From NCBI RefSeq assembly GCF_029981845.1, contig NZ_CP104164.1:930001-994000 (forward strand): a stretch of DNA of 64,000 nt, given 5' to 3'. The position numbers and the translations under genes were made by a program. Source of the DNA: Candidatus Bandiella numerosa (GTDB taxonomy: Bacteria > Pseudomonadota > Alphaproteobacteria > Rickettsiales > Midichloriaceae). Of this stretch, positions 42,432-53,800 are shown one piece after another. The notes beneath the pieces were generated by a model. It ran no database searches. It was given only the letters and a program-made list of their open reading frames with translations, and was not told where the DNA came from. Numbering within the stretch: the first letter of the stretch is position 1; the number at the start of each line of letters is the position of its first letter.

Positions 42432-43202
42432 TTAGGGGATCGTTTTTACAAAAAAATTTAATAAATATTTAGAAAGTTCTTTTTTATCAATATTGGCGTT
42501 TTTTGAGAATTGTAATTTATCATTTTTCCAGCTAGCAAATACAGTGCCATCAAAAGATTGAATTGTTTCATCATCGTAATTTTGCTTTTTACCTAAAATT
42601 ATATCGTTAACTAATTTTTCAATACGATTATATCCAGCACTTTTTCTAATTTCTTCTGCAATATCAATTAAAGCTTCTTTATGCTTATCAGATTTTTTAG
42701 CAATAAGATAAATCGCCTCAGCAGATTTAGCAGAAACCTTAGACATATTACTAACAGCATCCCAAATTGATTTATCAATTTTGGCAAAATAAAGATAACT
42801 AATCATTTTATGTCTAGAACATCCTATTAATTCAGCTAATTTTGTTTGAGACAAATTAAGTTCTTTTTGTAATTTTGCATATGAAATTCCTTTAGAATAA
42901 TCAGAAATAGCTAAATTCTCATTTTCTTTAATCTGTGTAATAGCAGCTTTAATGTCTGATATATCAGTGATAATGGCTTTTAATGGTAGATTAGCATTTA
43001 AACAAGCCTGAAGTCGTCTACTACCTGCAATAACTTCATATTTAAATTTACTGTTTTTTAATTCTCTAACGAAAACCGGTTCGATTTGTCCATTACGCTT
43101 AATATCTTCAGCTAAAAGATTAGTATCACCAAATTCAAAAGAGCTGCGATCAGCAAATTTCCATCTAGTGCAATCCCTTGGGTCAATATCAATAATTTGC
43201 AT
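42432..43202 (-). CDS. parB: ParB-like partition protein
   Basis: 256 residues. N-terminal ParB/Srx region QIEPVFVRELKNSKFKYEVIAGSRRLQACLNANLPLKAII with the GxRR nucleotide-binding box. A central helix-turn-helix follows (ISYAKLQKELNLSQTKLAELIGCSRHKMISYL). The C-terminus is variable and contains no obvious dimerisation domain. ParB binds parS sites and, as a CTP-dependent clamp, spreads to segregate DNA. No parA is visible beside it, which is unusual; ParA may be elsewhere or the protein may act as a regulator (KorB-like). A parS-like palindrome lies 68 bases upstream of its start. Confidence 0.88.
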   Translation of the reverse strand: MQIIDIDPRDCTRWKFADRSSFEFGDTNLLAEDIKRNGQIEPVFVRELKNSKFKYEVIAGSRRLQACLNANLPLKAIITDISDIKAAITQIKENENLAISDYSKGISYAKLQKELNLSQTKLAELIGCSRHKMISYLYFAKIDKSIWDAVSNMSKVSAKSAEAIYLIAKKSDKHKEALIDIAEEIRKSAGYNRIEKLVNDIILGKKQNYDDETIQSFDGTVFASWKNDKLQFSKNANIDKKELSKYLLNFFVKTIP

Positions 43203-43269
43203 AGTTAATAACTAAGTATTGTATGCTATATATTATATAAATAATATATAAAAATCAAATAATAAATAA

Positions 43270-43285
43270 TGTTCCGCACGGGACA
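43270..43285. promoter_or_regulatory. parS-like palindrome upstream of parB
   Basis: TGTTCCGCACGGGACA is a near-perfect 16-bp inverted repeat and the only GC-rich patch in a very AT-rich intergenic stretch. It has the same length and outer half-sites (TGTT...ACA) as the classic parS 16-mer TGTTTCACGTGAAACA, with differences only inside. Its place between parB and the upstream gene fits a ParB-binding or operator site. Confidence 0.5.
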
Positions 43286-43370
43286 CTTTTTATATTTATA
43301 AATTAAATAATAAATTACTATTCAAAAAACTAAATACTTATATTTTTATACTATAAGAAAATAATAGAAA

Positions 43371-43826
43371 TTAATTAATTTTTATTATTTGAGTAATTCT
43401 TTTTTTAATAGAAATATAAATTTGTTTAATTTCATCTTTCTGCTTTTGTAATTGCTTACGTTTATAAATATTAGCATTGGTATTATTTGCTTTAGAAAGA
43501 GCAATTAGTTGTTTATCAATTTGTTGATAAGTTTTTAATAATTTGTCAGTTTCACATTTGAGCAAATTAAAATCATTAGAATCAAGTAATTTATCATAAT
43601 CTAAATTACCTAATTGATCACCAAAGCATACAGTATCCTTGCCAAACTTTTTATTGATTTTATCTATAGTTAAAAACAATTCAGGATTAAATAAATCTTT
43701 TTGATTTGAAGACGTGCTTTTTTTAGTTTTATTGATAATTTTACTATGTTTAGGAACTATATTTTTAGATACAGTGCTTTTTTTGTTACCAATATCATTC
43801 GGACTTTTTAGCGCTTTCTTTATCAT
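43371..43826 (-). CDS. Hypothetical basic protein next to the mobilisation gene
   Basis: 151 residues. The first ~45 are lysine/serine/threonine-rich and probably disordered. A helical region follows, with a coiled-coil-like C-terminus (RKQLQKQKDEIKQIYISIKKR). The basic charge fits DNA binding. It overlaps the small TraD/MobC-like gene by 32 bases and lies upstream of the parS-like site and parB, so it may be a relaxosome or partition accessory factor. No family recognised. Confidence 0.55.
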   Translation of the reverse strand: MIKKALKSPNDIGNKKSTVSKNIVPKHSKIINKTKKSTSSNQKDLFNPELFLTIDKINKKFGKDTVCFGDQLGNLDYDKLLDSNDFNLLKCETDKLLKTYQQIDKQLIALSKANNTNANIYKRKQLQKQKDEIKQIYISIKKRITQIIKIN

Positions 43827-44097
43827 AATCTAATCCAAAAACATTTCTGTCAGATTCTCGTGTTAAATATTCATCCATTAATTTGACTAATTCATCATAT
43901 TCGTTTTTATTGATATATTGTTCAATAAAATAGCTACCAACAAGAATCTTGCGTCTAGTTTCAAGTTTACGCTCTTTAGTTTTTACTCTATATTCTAATA
44001 ACTCAAGGCGAGCTTTCAAAACAGCTTGCTTACTCTTAAGCTTTTCTATCTTTTCTTTAGTTTTATTATCCAAAATAATAAGTATATGCATTACCAT
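43795..44097 (-). CDS. Small TraD/MobC-like relaxosome accessory protein
   Basis: 100 residues. A helical start (KEKIEKLKSKQAVLKARLELLE) leads to YRVKTKERKLETRRKILVGSYFIEQY. The core K-x-R-K-x-x-T-R-R-K-I-x-x-G is the signature I know from the small TraD proteins of Ti-type conjugation systems. These sit beside oriT and assist the TraA relaxase. It is divergent from traA, with the candidate oriT region between them, matching the Ti arrangement. Assignment is by motif memory. Confidence 0.6.
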   Translation of the reverse strand: MVMHILIILDNKTKEKIEKLKSKQAVLKARLELLEYRVKTKERKLETRRKILVGSYFIEQYINKNEYDELVKLMDEYLTRESDRNVFGLDYDKESAKKSE

Positions 44098-44315
44098 AGG
44101 CTATATAATAACAAATATTGACAAGAAGTGCAAATAAAAATAAACTAAATATATTTATCTCAATGATATTAATTGCGCGCTACGTTGTTGCAAGCAACAA
44201 CAAAAATGCTTTAGTCCTTTAAGTATGGTAATTAGCTGTGTAGATCAAATATGGATAAGTTATTATAAAAATAAGATGGATTGTTTATAAAAAATAGGAT
44301 TTGATAAAATAAGAA
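44098..44315. other. Candidate oriT region between divergent mobilisation and traA genes
   Basis: About 220 non-coding bases separate the small TraD/MobC-like gene (leftward) from the traA-side genes (rightward). It contains a perfect hairpin, GTTGTTGC-AA-GCAACAAC at 44184-44201, preceded by AATTGCGCGCTAC. No T-run follows on either strand, so it is not a normal terminator. Position relative to a relaxase and its accessory protein is what is expected of an origin of transfer. The nick site is not identified. Confidence 0.45.
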
Positions 44316-44531
44316 ATGAGAAAGCCAAAATACAAAATTAACTCTTTTGGTATATTAAATGCCCGATATCATTTTGTAAAAATTGCTAGTTTAAAAGAGT
44401 TATTAATTAATTTTAAAAATGCTAAATATCTAATATTTGCTGACTTATTAAGTGAGATTGCATTTATTGAAATATTAATTTTAAAAGTACAGCAATATTA
44501 TATTGTGGATAGATATATTATAGACAGATAA
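44316..44531 (+). CDS. Hypothetical small protein upstream of traA
   Basis: 71 residues, basic N-terminus (MRKPKYKINS) and a hydrophobic C-terminal half (LIFADLLSEIAFIEILILKV). The stop at 44531 is one base before the traA ATG, so translational coupling is possible. No motif recognised and no strong Shine-Dalgarno, so it could be a chance frame. Confidence 0.35.
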   Translation: MRKPKYKINSFGILNARYHFVKIASLKELLINFKNAKYLIFADLLSEIAFIEILILKVQQYYIVDRYIIDR

Positions 44532-44532
44532 T

Positions 44533-47500
44533 ATGGCAATATGTCACTTTAGTTATAAAATGTTTACAAGAAGTAAAGGTCATTCAGCGGTGGGGAAAGC
44601 TGCATATAGATCAGCAGAGAAGTTATATGATCAAAGATTAGATAAGACATTTGATTATAGTAATAAAAGTGATCTTTTATATAAAGAAATTATGTTATCA
44701 AAAAGTGCACCAGAGAAATTTTTAAATAGGGAAATATTATGGAATGAAGTAGAAGCTTCTGAGAAGCGAAAAGATTCACAATTAGCAAGAGAAATAGAAG
44801 TATCATTACCAAAAGAACTTACAGAAGAACAAAACATCAAACTCGCAAAAGAGTATGTTAAAAATCAATTTATATCTCTTGGGATGATAGCAGATTTATG
44901 CATTCATAAAGGTCATGGTAGAGATCAGCCGCATGCACATATAATGCTAACAACTAGAGAGGTGTCAGAAAAAGGTTTTGGAAAAAAAGTAGTAGAATGG
45001 GATAAACAACCTATTTTATATAATTGGAGAGAAGAATGGGCTAATTGTGTAAATAAGCATTTAGCGAAAGCAGGTCTGGATATAAAAATAGATCATAGGA
45101 GTAATAAAGAGCGTGGTATAGACCTAGAGCCACAGAATAAAATAGGCCCAAATGATGGTAGAGCAAGGTATAGTGATAAGCTATTAGAGCATGAGGGCAT
45201 AGCGAGAGGTAATGGAGAAAAGATCTATAACGATCCAAGTATAGCAATAAAGGCGTTATCTCATTATAAATCAATATTTACACATGAAGATATAGCTAGA
45301 TTTGTAAACACACATACGTTGGATGTTGAACAATTTGAGAAAGTATATCAAAAAATAAAGAATTCAGAGGAATTAATAAAATTAGGTAAGGACGATAGGG
45401 ATAGAGACAGGCACACAACAAAGGAGATGCTGGATATTGAATATAGGATGGTGAGGCAATCTCAGAGTTTAAGTGATGCAGCAAATCATCAAATAGATTT
45501 GGAATATAGGGAGAGAGTTATAAATGATAAGGGGCTAAGTGAATCACAAGGAGAAGCATTTAGGCATATTACAGGTGATAGAGATATGGCATGTGTAGTT
45601 GGATATGCAGGAAGTGGCAAGAGTTATATGTTAGGAGCGGCAAGAAAGGTATGGGAGAAAGAAGGATATAATGTGGTAGGAATGGCGTTATCTGGAATAG
45701 CTGCTGAAAACTTAGAAGGAGAAAGTGGCATAAAGAGTTATACGGTAGCAAACAGAATGGTTAATTGGAATAATGAAAGAGAGAGGTTGCAGAAGAATGA
45801 CATAGTAGTGGTGGATGAAGCAGGTATGTTAGGCAGTAGAGATTTATCAAAGATCATAGATGAAGTAATATTTGCAGATGCAAAGGTGGTGCTTATAGGA
45901 GATCCACAGCAATTACAAGCAATAGAAGCAGGAGGAGCATTTAGGGGAATAATAGAAAGAGTAGGACATGTTGAATTAAATGACATAAGAAGACAGAAGG
46001 AGAGTTGGCAGATTGATGCAACAAAATTGTTAGCACTTGGAGAAATAGGAGATGCAATTGGGGAATATAGAAAAAGGGGTATGGTGCATGCATTTGAAGA
46101 TGTAGCAAAAGCAAGGGAGGCAATGGTAAATGATTGGCATGAAGCGGTATCAGAAAATAAATCTGCGATAATGTTGAGCTTTACAAAAGCGGATGTAAAG
46201 GCGTTAAATGAGAGGGCTAGGGAAGTAAGAAGAGCGGATAATGAATTAGGGATAGAAGCTAAATTTGATACGCATAATGGCAAGAGAGACTTTGCAATTG
46301 AGGATAGGATTTACTTTTTAAAGAATGATAAGGAGCTTGGAGTAAAGAACGGGACGCTTGGAACAATTGATGGTTTTGATGGATGGAAGTTTGAAGTTAA
46401 TTTAGATAAAGGCGGGAAGGTAGTATTTGATATAAGAGATTACAATCATATAGATCATGGATATGCAGCAACGATACATAAATCACAAGGGATAACTGTA
46501 GATAAGGCATTTGTGATGCCATCAAAATATATGGATAAGCATAGTACATATGTGGCGATGAGTAGGCATAGAGAGAGTGTAGAGTTATATTGGAGTAAAG
46601 ACAGGTTTAGAGATCAAAAAGATATGGTATGGAATTTAAGCAAGGAAGGACGTAAAGAATTGGCATTAGATTATTTAGAAAAGATTATAAGGATACAGCA
46701 AGTACTTTTGCAGTCAATAAGGGTGTTGTTGAACTTGATAGGAAAGATATTGAAAAGAGATTAGAGAAGCTGCAAGAAGTAGTAGATTTAGAGGGATATA
46801 ATAGATATTCAGAGTTAGATAGGATTTTAGGAGAATTCAAAGAAACGTTTCAGTATTCATATATAGAAGATAAATTAGAGAATGGGGAAAGTGCAAGTTA
46901 TTTAGGAAAAATAGATATAAATGGGAAAGAGTTTTCAATACTTGAGCAAAATGGAATAGGTGGGTGTTTAGTGAAGGATATAAAAATAAAAGATATAAAA
47001 GAGGGAGATGAGGTTATGGCAATTAATCAAATAGATAAAAAAGGCATTGAAGTAATGAGTTTAGTTAAGGATGAAGGTCACGGGATAGATATTGATAAAG
47101 AAGAGAAGTATGAATATTTGAAAGTAAAGGATGAAATCAAAAATATAGGAAGGAAGCTGTCATCAAAAGAAAATTATAAAATAGATAATAATATAACCAC
47201 TAATGATATATATAAAGCTTTATACGCAAGGTTACAAAATGTATTGCCTGAATTTGGATTTGAGAGGAAAGGAAATTGTTATGTGTCAACTACAGGAAAT
47301 AAAGTAGATGGAAGCACGGGACACAAGGGGAAAGTATATGTATATGCAAATAATCCAGGGATATTAGTAGATTATACTAGGGGAAGTAAGTCAATATGGG
47401 ATTATGTAAGTGAAAATTACAGGATAAGTAATAAGAAGGATGTATTTGAGTATTTAGCAAGTAGTGCAGGAATAAAATCCTATTTTAGCGAGAAGCTTGA

Positions 47501-48445
47501 TATTCTGAATGAAGGAAGAGAAAAGATGAAGGATAATGATAATGCAAATAAAATGAAATATTTAGATGGCGAGCTAGTAGATAACGACAAAGTAGAGCCG
47601 AAACAAAGTATATCATCAGAAATATGGGATAAGGTATATAGCTATTCATTAGAGAAGATTAATATCAAAAATAACCAAGTAATGAAATATCTCACAGAAG
47701 AAAGGGGTATAAAGAAGAAGTAGTAAAAGCCATGGGTATAGGGTATATGCCAAATAAGAGAGAGCTAATAGAGTATTTATGGAAAGAGGGTTTATCTTCT
47801 GAGAAGACTCAAGAAATAGTCAAGGCATTGGGATGTATAGGATATAGCCATAAGATGGTGATGCCATTTTATGGTAAGAAAAGTGAGATGCTGGGATTAG
47901 TGGGAAGAGATATAAAATATAATGAAGATTCAAAGTTTGGTAAATACATATACAGTAAGGGACTTGTAAAAAGCTCAACGATACTAGGGATAGAAAATAT
48001 AGGAAAATCAAAGGAGATAACGATAGTAGAGGGAATGTTAGATGCAATGAATGCAAAAGTAAGTGGAATAAAGAATGTGGTTGCACTGGGCGGAACCGGA
48101 ATGAATATCAAGCAATTAGAATTAATTGATAAATTAGGAATAGAGAAGATTAACTTATGTTTAGATAATGATAGCGCAGGGAAAGAAGCTAGTAAAAATA
48201 TTGCGCTTCAGTTATTTGATAGAAATGACGAGCTTGAAATCAATAAAGTAAGTTTACCAAAGGGAATAAAGGATTTGGATCAATTAATAAGAGAAGAAGG
48301 TGTAAAAAAGGCAAATAATGTGATAGAAAAGGCAAAAGAGGTCAATGTGTATGAATTACAAGAAGAACGAGAAATGAAAACATTATCAAAGTTCCAAAAA
48401 GAGCGTGATGGATATGAATATGAATTGGAATATAAAAAAAGGTAA
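44533..48445 (+). pseudogene. traA: TraA relaxase/helicase/primase, copy 1, two frameshifts
   Basis: Full-length by comparison with copy 2 (60232-64000). MobA/MobL relaxase domain: YKMFTRSKGHSAVGKAAYRSA and the three-His metal motif HGRDQPHAHIMLT. RecD/TraI-like helicase: Walker A GYAGSGKSYMLG, Walker B DIVVVDEAGM, and HKSQGITVDKAF. The C-terminal part is Toprim primase-like: ITIVEGMLDAMNAK, ALGGTGMNI, CLDNDSAGKEA. Copy 1 lost one A near 46681 (five A in copy 2, four here), ending the first frame at residue 743. It also lost one G near 47705, splitting the third part. Otherwise it is nearly identical to copy 2. It keeps the N-terminus that copy 2 loses to the window edge. The relaxase part may still be made. 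Confidence 0.88.
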
Positions 48446-48447
48446 AT

Positions 48448-49461
48448 ATGAGTGAAAAAACCAAACAAAGTAATGAGCCAAATAATAATGTGAAGCCTCA
48501 TGACAGATTTTTCAAAAAATCAATGTCATATCCCGAGATAGCATCTGAGTTTTTTAAATCATATTTACCTAAAGAAATACTGGAAATAATAGATTTAAGT
48601 ACACTGAAACAGGAGAATTCTAGCGCACTCAGTAATGAACTAGGAGAAGGCGTTTCTGATGTTTTGTATTCAGTTAAATATGGAAAAGAAACTGGGTATA
48701 TATCACTGTTACTAGAGCATCAATCCACATCGGATAGATTTATAACTTTTAGAATACAGAAATACATGCTTCGTTTATGTGAGGAGCATTTAAGAAAGCA
48801 AAAAGATAAGAAGAGTAGTGAGAAGACATTACCAATTATTTATCCAGTAATATTGTATACAGGTAATAAAAAATACACAGCACCACGGTCATTTTACGAG
48901 TTATTTGAAAATGTAGAGCTAGCAAAGAAATGCTTTACAGAGCCTGTAAAAGTAGTAGATGTGCATGAAATCAAAGATGAAGAATTAAAAGAGCGGTATT
49001 TAGATACAATGCTGTATATAATGAGGCATATATATGCCAAAGACATATTGAAGTATATAGTAAGAAAAATAGTAAACTTTGAAATAATAGCTAAAAACAA
49101 TTTCTCTTATTTAGAAGATATGTTAGTATACATAATAGAAAAAGGAGAATCTGAAAACACAAAAGAGTTGTTGTCGGTTCTTCAAGAAATAGTACCAAAA
49201 GAAAAAAAAGGTAATATTATGACAATAGCAGAAAGATTAGCAACTAGTGGCCCTATAGCAGATAAGATAAGGGAACAAAGTATGAAGGCTGGAATGGAAG
49301 CTGGGATGGAAGCTGGGATGGAAGCTGGAATGCAGAAAGGAAAATTAGAAGGAAAATTGGAAATAGCGAAAAAAATGCTAGCAGAAAGAATTTTAGATAA
49401 AAAAATGATAGCTAGTATTACGGAGTTAGATTTATCAGAAATAGAGAAATTAGCAAATTAA
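48448..49461 (+). CDS. Rpn/PD-(D/E)XK nuclease family 'transposase', copy 1
   Basis: 337 residues. HDRFFKKSMSYPEIASEFFKSYLP is the typical start of the Rpn/YhgA family. GEGVSDVLYSVKYG with ISLLLEHQS forms the D...E-x-x nuclease core. IIYPVILYTGNKKYT follows. The C-terminus has a tandem MEAG repeat (about residues 279-290) before GKLEGKLE and a helical end. Family members are DNA endonucleases that promote recombination. ATG is three bases after the traA stop, with AAAGGT of the traA tail as ribosome site. It is nearly identical to the 58593-59618 copy apart from the repeat tract and scattered substitutions. Confidence 0.9.
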   Translation: MSEKTKQSNEPNNNVKPHDRFFKKSMSYPEIASEFFKSYLPKEILEIIDLSTLKQENSSALSNELGEGVSDVLYSVKYGKETGYISLLLEHQSTSDRFITFRIQKYMLRLCEEHLRKQKDKKSSEKTLPIIYPVILYTGNKKYTAPRSFYELFENVELAKKCFTEPVKVVDVHEIKDEELKERYLDTMLYIMRHIYAKDILKYIVRKIVNFEIIAKNNFSYLEDMLVYIIEKGESENTKELLSVLQEIVPKEKKGNIMTIAERLATSGPIADKIREQSMKAGMEAGMEAGMEAGMQKGKLEGKLEIAKKMLAERILDKKMIASITELDLSEIEKLAN

Positions 49462-49649
49462 GAATTGTAGATTTTTCTGTGCAGCATTTTATCACAACCA
49501 CAGCGTGCATTAAGGTAGCTGCCCTCAGGAGCCACCTTCTGTTGAGTCTTTTGTTGAAAAAATAAATTTTATTAAAATGAAAAAAATGCTTGCGTAAAAC
49601 TTTAAAATATTGTATTTGACATATGTGGTACAATTGTAATTTGTACTTA
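49462..49649. other. rpn downstream flank shared by both copies
   Basis: 188 non-coding bases, conserved with the copy at 58429-58592. Near 49509-49536 it contains AAGGTAGCTGCCCTCAGG and AGCCACCTT, which pair as an imperfect hairpin. The equivalent in copy 2 is diverged and barely folds. The flank ends directly at the Tn3 left terminal repeat. Confidence 0.5.
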
Positions 49650-49691
49650 GGGTATAATTACAAATATAGACAAATCTGGTATTAGGAATTC
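49650..49691 (+). repeat. Tn3 left terminal inverted repeat
   Basis: 42 bases starting GGGTATAATTAC and ending ATTAGGAATTC, matching 54166-54207 in reverse at 35 positions. Outer GGG and the length are typical of Tn3-family ends. Confidence 0.9.
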
Positions 49692-49865
49692 TGTATACTG
49701 CATTTAAAGTGAGTTACAGGAAGAAATTTTTTAAAGGTAACACCTCTATTTATAGTGGAATTAATTATTTTTATGATATTACCTATAATGACCTATATTT
49801 TTATATTTCTTCAATAAAAGGATAATAGGCGAATATAAAGTTATGTTATTATTGGATATTTATAA

Positions 49866-50029
49866 TATTAAGCGTATAATATATTATATAGCGACAAGCT
49901 TAAAACAATACTCCTTTTTAAATCATATCGTATAATTGGCATTATATATTGACTATTAGGCTGAGTCATCGTATAAGATATAGATTAGGCTAGATTATCT
50001 AATAAAAAACTTATCGTATAATAACTTAT
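49866..50029 (+). promoter_or_regulatory. Candidate internal resolution site of the Tn3 element
   Basis: Just upstream of the recombinase gene are repeated CGTATAA boxes (near 49874, 49929, 49970 and 50014). The last lies in CTTATCGTATAATAACTTAT (50010-50029), which overlaps the recombinase start codon. TnpI-type Tn3 elements resolve cointegrates at a site of four such boxes next to tnpI. The same 20-mer occurs inverted at 53970-53989. Confidence 0.55.
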
Positions 50030-50890
50030 GAATATAATTGATAAATTTTTAGAGTATTTAAAAGCAAATGAAAAAAGTGAGAATACAATAAAAAATTATC
50101 AATCTGATTTAAATAGTTTTGCAAAATGGTTTCTAAAAGCTAATAATGAAAAATTAATATTAGATAAAATCACCCCTACAGATTTAAGATTATACAAAAA
50201 ACAATTAATTAAAAATAAAAAACCTAAAACAATTAATCGACATATAGCTAGTATAAAGGCGTTCATAAGCTGGGGGGTACGAACAAAAAAGATAAAATAT
50301 AATATTCCCACACCAAAAAATGTAAAAGAATTAAAGGTGGGATTTAAGTGGTTAGATAGATTAGAACAAAACGAATTACAAAGAAAAGTAGAACAAACTG
50401 CCAATAAAAGAAATGTTGCAATTATAAAAATATTATTAAATACAGGCTTAAGAGTGAATGAGTTATGTGAGTTAACATGGGATATGATAACTATAAGCGA
50501 GAGAAAAGGAAAAATAATAGTGAAATTAGGTAAAAGAGATAAAACGAGAGAAATGCCATTAAACAAAGATTGTCGTAATTCCTTTTTGAGTATAGGCTAT
50601 ACAGATAATATTGGTAAAGAGAGTAGAATATTTAAAGGACAAAGAGGTAATTTAACTCCAAGAGGAGTACAATTAATGTTAAAAAAGATTGTGAAAGGTA
50701 GTAATTTAAAAATGTTACTCCACACCAACTAAGACATAGTTTTTGTAAAAATTTAGTTGATATGGGGGTAGGATTAGAAAAAGTAGCATTTTTAGCAGGA
50801 CATGAAAGCTTAGATATTACTAAAATATATTGCACACCCTCTTTTAATGATTTGCAAGAAGCAGTCGAATTAATAGGGGAAGAAGAGTAA
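50028..50890 (+). pseudogene. Tyrosine recombinase (TnpI/XerC-like), one frameshift
   Basis: The first frame (to 50732) holds the SAM-like core-binding domain (KSENTIKNYQSDLNSFAKWF) and the start of the catalytic domain (LLNTGLRVNELCELTWD, first Arg). A missing A in a poly-A run near 50712 shifts the rest. The next frame gives VTPHQLRHSFCKNLVD (His-x-x-Arg), LAGHESLDITKIYCT (His and nucleophilic Tyr) and stops at 50890. Restoring one A yields about 287 residues, normal for XerC/TnpI. All catalytic residues exist across both frames. Its job would be cointegrate resolution. The intact-but-shifted state might be decay or a sequence error. Confidence 0.82.
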
Positions 50891-53800
50891 TGCAAATAAT
50901 AGAGATAATCCCACCTAAGCAAGCTATGAGCTTTGACAAACCTCCTATATTTAACATTAATGAGCAACAAAAGTATTTTAAACAAGAACCTATACTTCAG
51001 GAATTACTATATCAAATTAGAAAGCCAGAAGCAAAAGCAGGTTTATTATTACAATATGGTTATTTTAAAGCAACAAAAAGATTTTTTCAAAAAGAGGATT
51101 ATAAGAAAAAAGATATTATATTTATAAGTAAATTATTAGGATATAGAGAGGTAGCTATAAGTGATTATAAGGAGCGTACATATAGAGAACATAAAAGATT
51201 AATATTATCTATAAGTGGCTTTACTTCTTTTAGTAGCAATGAAGATTTGTTAAAAGTAGAGTTAAATCATATGGCATCACAACAAATGCACCCTCGTAAT
51301 ATATTTTTTGCAGCTATAGATTTCTTAACATCAAAAAAAATAGAACTGCCTAATTACAGGGTATTTGCTAAAATGATAACAGAATCATTTAATCTTTTTG
51401 AGTTTCAATCACTCAAGAAAATAGAAATAAATATTACAGAAGAACATAAGGAAGTATTAGATGCGTTGTTAGATAAAAATGATAGTAAGGGAGTTTATGC
51501 GAGAAATTTAGTTGCAAGGCTCAAAAACATAAATCAGTCTTTAAGACCAAAAAATATAAAACAAAGTATCAGAGGGTTTTTAATTGTAAAAAATTTATTT
51601 AAGGAATTAGAGCCTTTAATAAAATCATTAGATTTATCCCCTGAAGCAACAAAGTATTATGCTATATGGGTTATAAAAGCACGAATAGAACAACTTAGTA
51701 CACTTAATAATCCTAATAAGATTTATCTTTATCTTGCTGCGTTTATAAATTATCAATATTGCACATGGCAAGATACACTGGTAAATATACTATTGCGTTC
51801 CACTCAAGAGAGATTAAACAAAGTTGAAAAAGCTATTGAAGAAAAAATAATAGATAAAAATGAGGAAAAGAATAAAAAAACTCAATCTATAATAGAAGGT
51901 TTTAAAAGATCAGAAGAAAGTATAGAAAAAATTAGAAAAATAGTATTTTTAAAAGAGTTAACGGATGCTGAAAAAATCACTATACTTCAAAGTATATTAG
52001 GTGAGCAAATAACTACAGAGGAGTTAAAAAAATATCAAGAATTAGAAAAAGAAATACTACATGAACTAAGTAACTCAGAATATTACAAAGTATTAGAAAG
52101 TTTTTCTAGAACAATCCAAAATAGAGTTGCTGATATAGTACGTTATGTAGAATTTAATCCAGAAACTAAATCTAGTAACCTAATGGAAGCTATTGTAGAT
52201 TATCAAAAGAAGAAAGGAGATATTAATAGTACTTCCCCTAGAAAATTTTTATCTAACATAGAACAGAAACTTATTTTTGGAAAAACTAACGATCAATTCA
52301 ATGTTTCGCTATATAAAGCAGTACTATTGACAAAAATATCTGACGCTATAAAAAGTGGAGAAGTTAATTTACTTAATTCTTATAAATTTCTCCCAATAGA
52401 AGCCTATTTAATATCAGATGACGTATGGGAAAAAGAGAAGGAGACACTTATAGAAAGAGCTGGTGTTGGAAAATTTAAAAAGATTAAAGATTTGTTATTA
52501 AAATTAAAAGATATATTAGAAAAACAATATTATATTACAAATTGTAATATAACCGATAAAACAAACAAATTTATAAGATTTCATAAGAACGGAAGATTCA
52601 TACTACATACACCAAAAGTAGAAAGAGGAGAGCATGATAAAATTTCTTCATTATTGAGTAAAAATGAATATAAATCTGTTTTGGAAATTTTTTCAGAAAT
52701 AGATAAGATATTGAGTTTTACTGAGTGCTTTAAGCATTATAAGGTCAAGAACATAAGCAAAAAACCTGCTAAAGAAATATTTTATGGTGGAATTTTCGGA
52801 TTAGGAACTAATATGGGACTACATAGATTATCAAATACATCGAAAGGAATCAATTATAATACATTGTATAATACAGTAAATTGGTATTTTACAGTAGAAA
52901 ATTTAAGTACAATAAATAAAAGTTTTATACAATTTATGAGTAAGTTATGGTTACCAACACTTTTTTTAAAGGATAAAGAGTTACTTCATAGTTCTGGGGA
53001 TGCTAAAAAATTTGTGGTATCGGCTGAATCCTTAAATGCAAATTTTTCATTTAAGTATTTTGGCCAAAATCATGGTAGTAGCGTTTATACTTTTTTAGAT
53101 GAAAGGCAGATGTTGTTTTATACAACTATCTTTAGCAGTTCAGAACGTGATGCAGGATATGTAATAGATGGATTATTATGTAATGCGGACATGAATATAG
53201 ATACCCATTCTACCGATACACATGGATATACAGAAATAATCTTTGCTATATGCTATTTAATAGGAGTAGATTTTGCTCCACGTATCAAAAATATTGCCGC
53301 ACAAAGTATATTTGCTTTTAATAAAAGTACTAAGCAAATACTCAAGGCGCAACACAAAACTCCTGTTTTACCAGCAAGATATATCAAAACCTCAGTAATA
53401 GAAGAAAACTGGGATAGCATTTTAAGATTAATAGTAACAATTAAACTCAGAAACACACAAGCTTCTAGGATTTTACGTAGGTTAAGTTCTTATGCAAAAC
53501 AACATCAATTACATGAAGCACTTAAAGAATTTGGTAGAATAATAAAATCCATATTTATCTTAAAGTACATTGATAATGTAGAGTTAAGGCAGCAAATAGA
53601 GAAACAATTAAATAAAGGAGAGTTATCTAATAGGTTTTCTTCAATAATATTTTTTGCTAATAACCAAGAATTTACACAGAGTATAACAGAGGATCAAGAA
53701 ATAGTAGTGCAATGTAAAATGATAATACAAAATTTAATTATCTTATGGAATTATTTGATGCTTACAAAACTAATTATGCGCTGTGACCCAGAAAAAAGAA

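Larger units (their letters stand above)
44679..49649 (+). repeat. Left arm of a large inverted duplication (traA-rpn)
   Basis: From within traA codon 50 to the Tn3 left end, this segment is nearly identical, in reverse, to 58429-64000. The right arm has about 600 extra bases holding the tag gene. The repeat continues about 190 bases beyond rpn and ends exactly where the Tn3 inverted repeat begins. The outer limit of the repeat is unknown because copy 2 runs off the window. Confidence 0.9.

Noticed and set aside
44184..44201. Hairpin before traA considered as a terminator
   Set aside because: No T-tract follows it on either strand; kept only as an oriT candidate.
45738..46283. A 181-residue open frame on the minus strand, inside traA copy 1, repeated in copy 2
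   Set aside because: It is a mirror of the conserved helicase domain; its Ser/Leu-rich translation has no motif, and it exists in both copies only because the DNA is duplicated.
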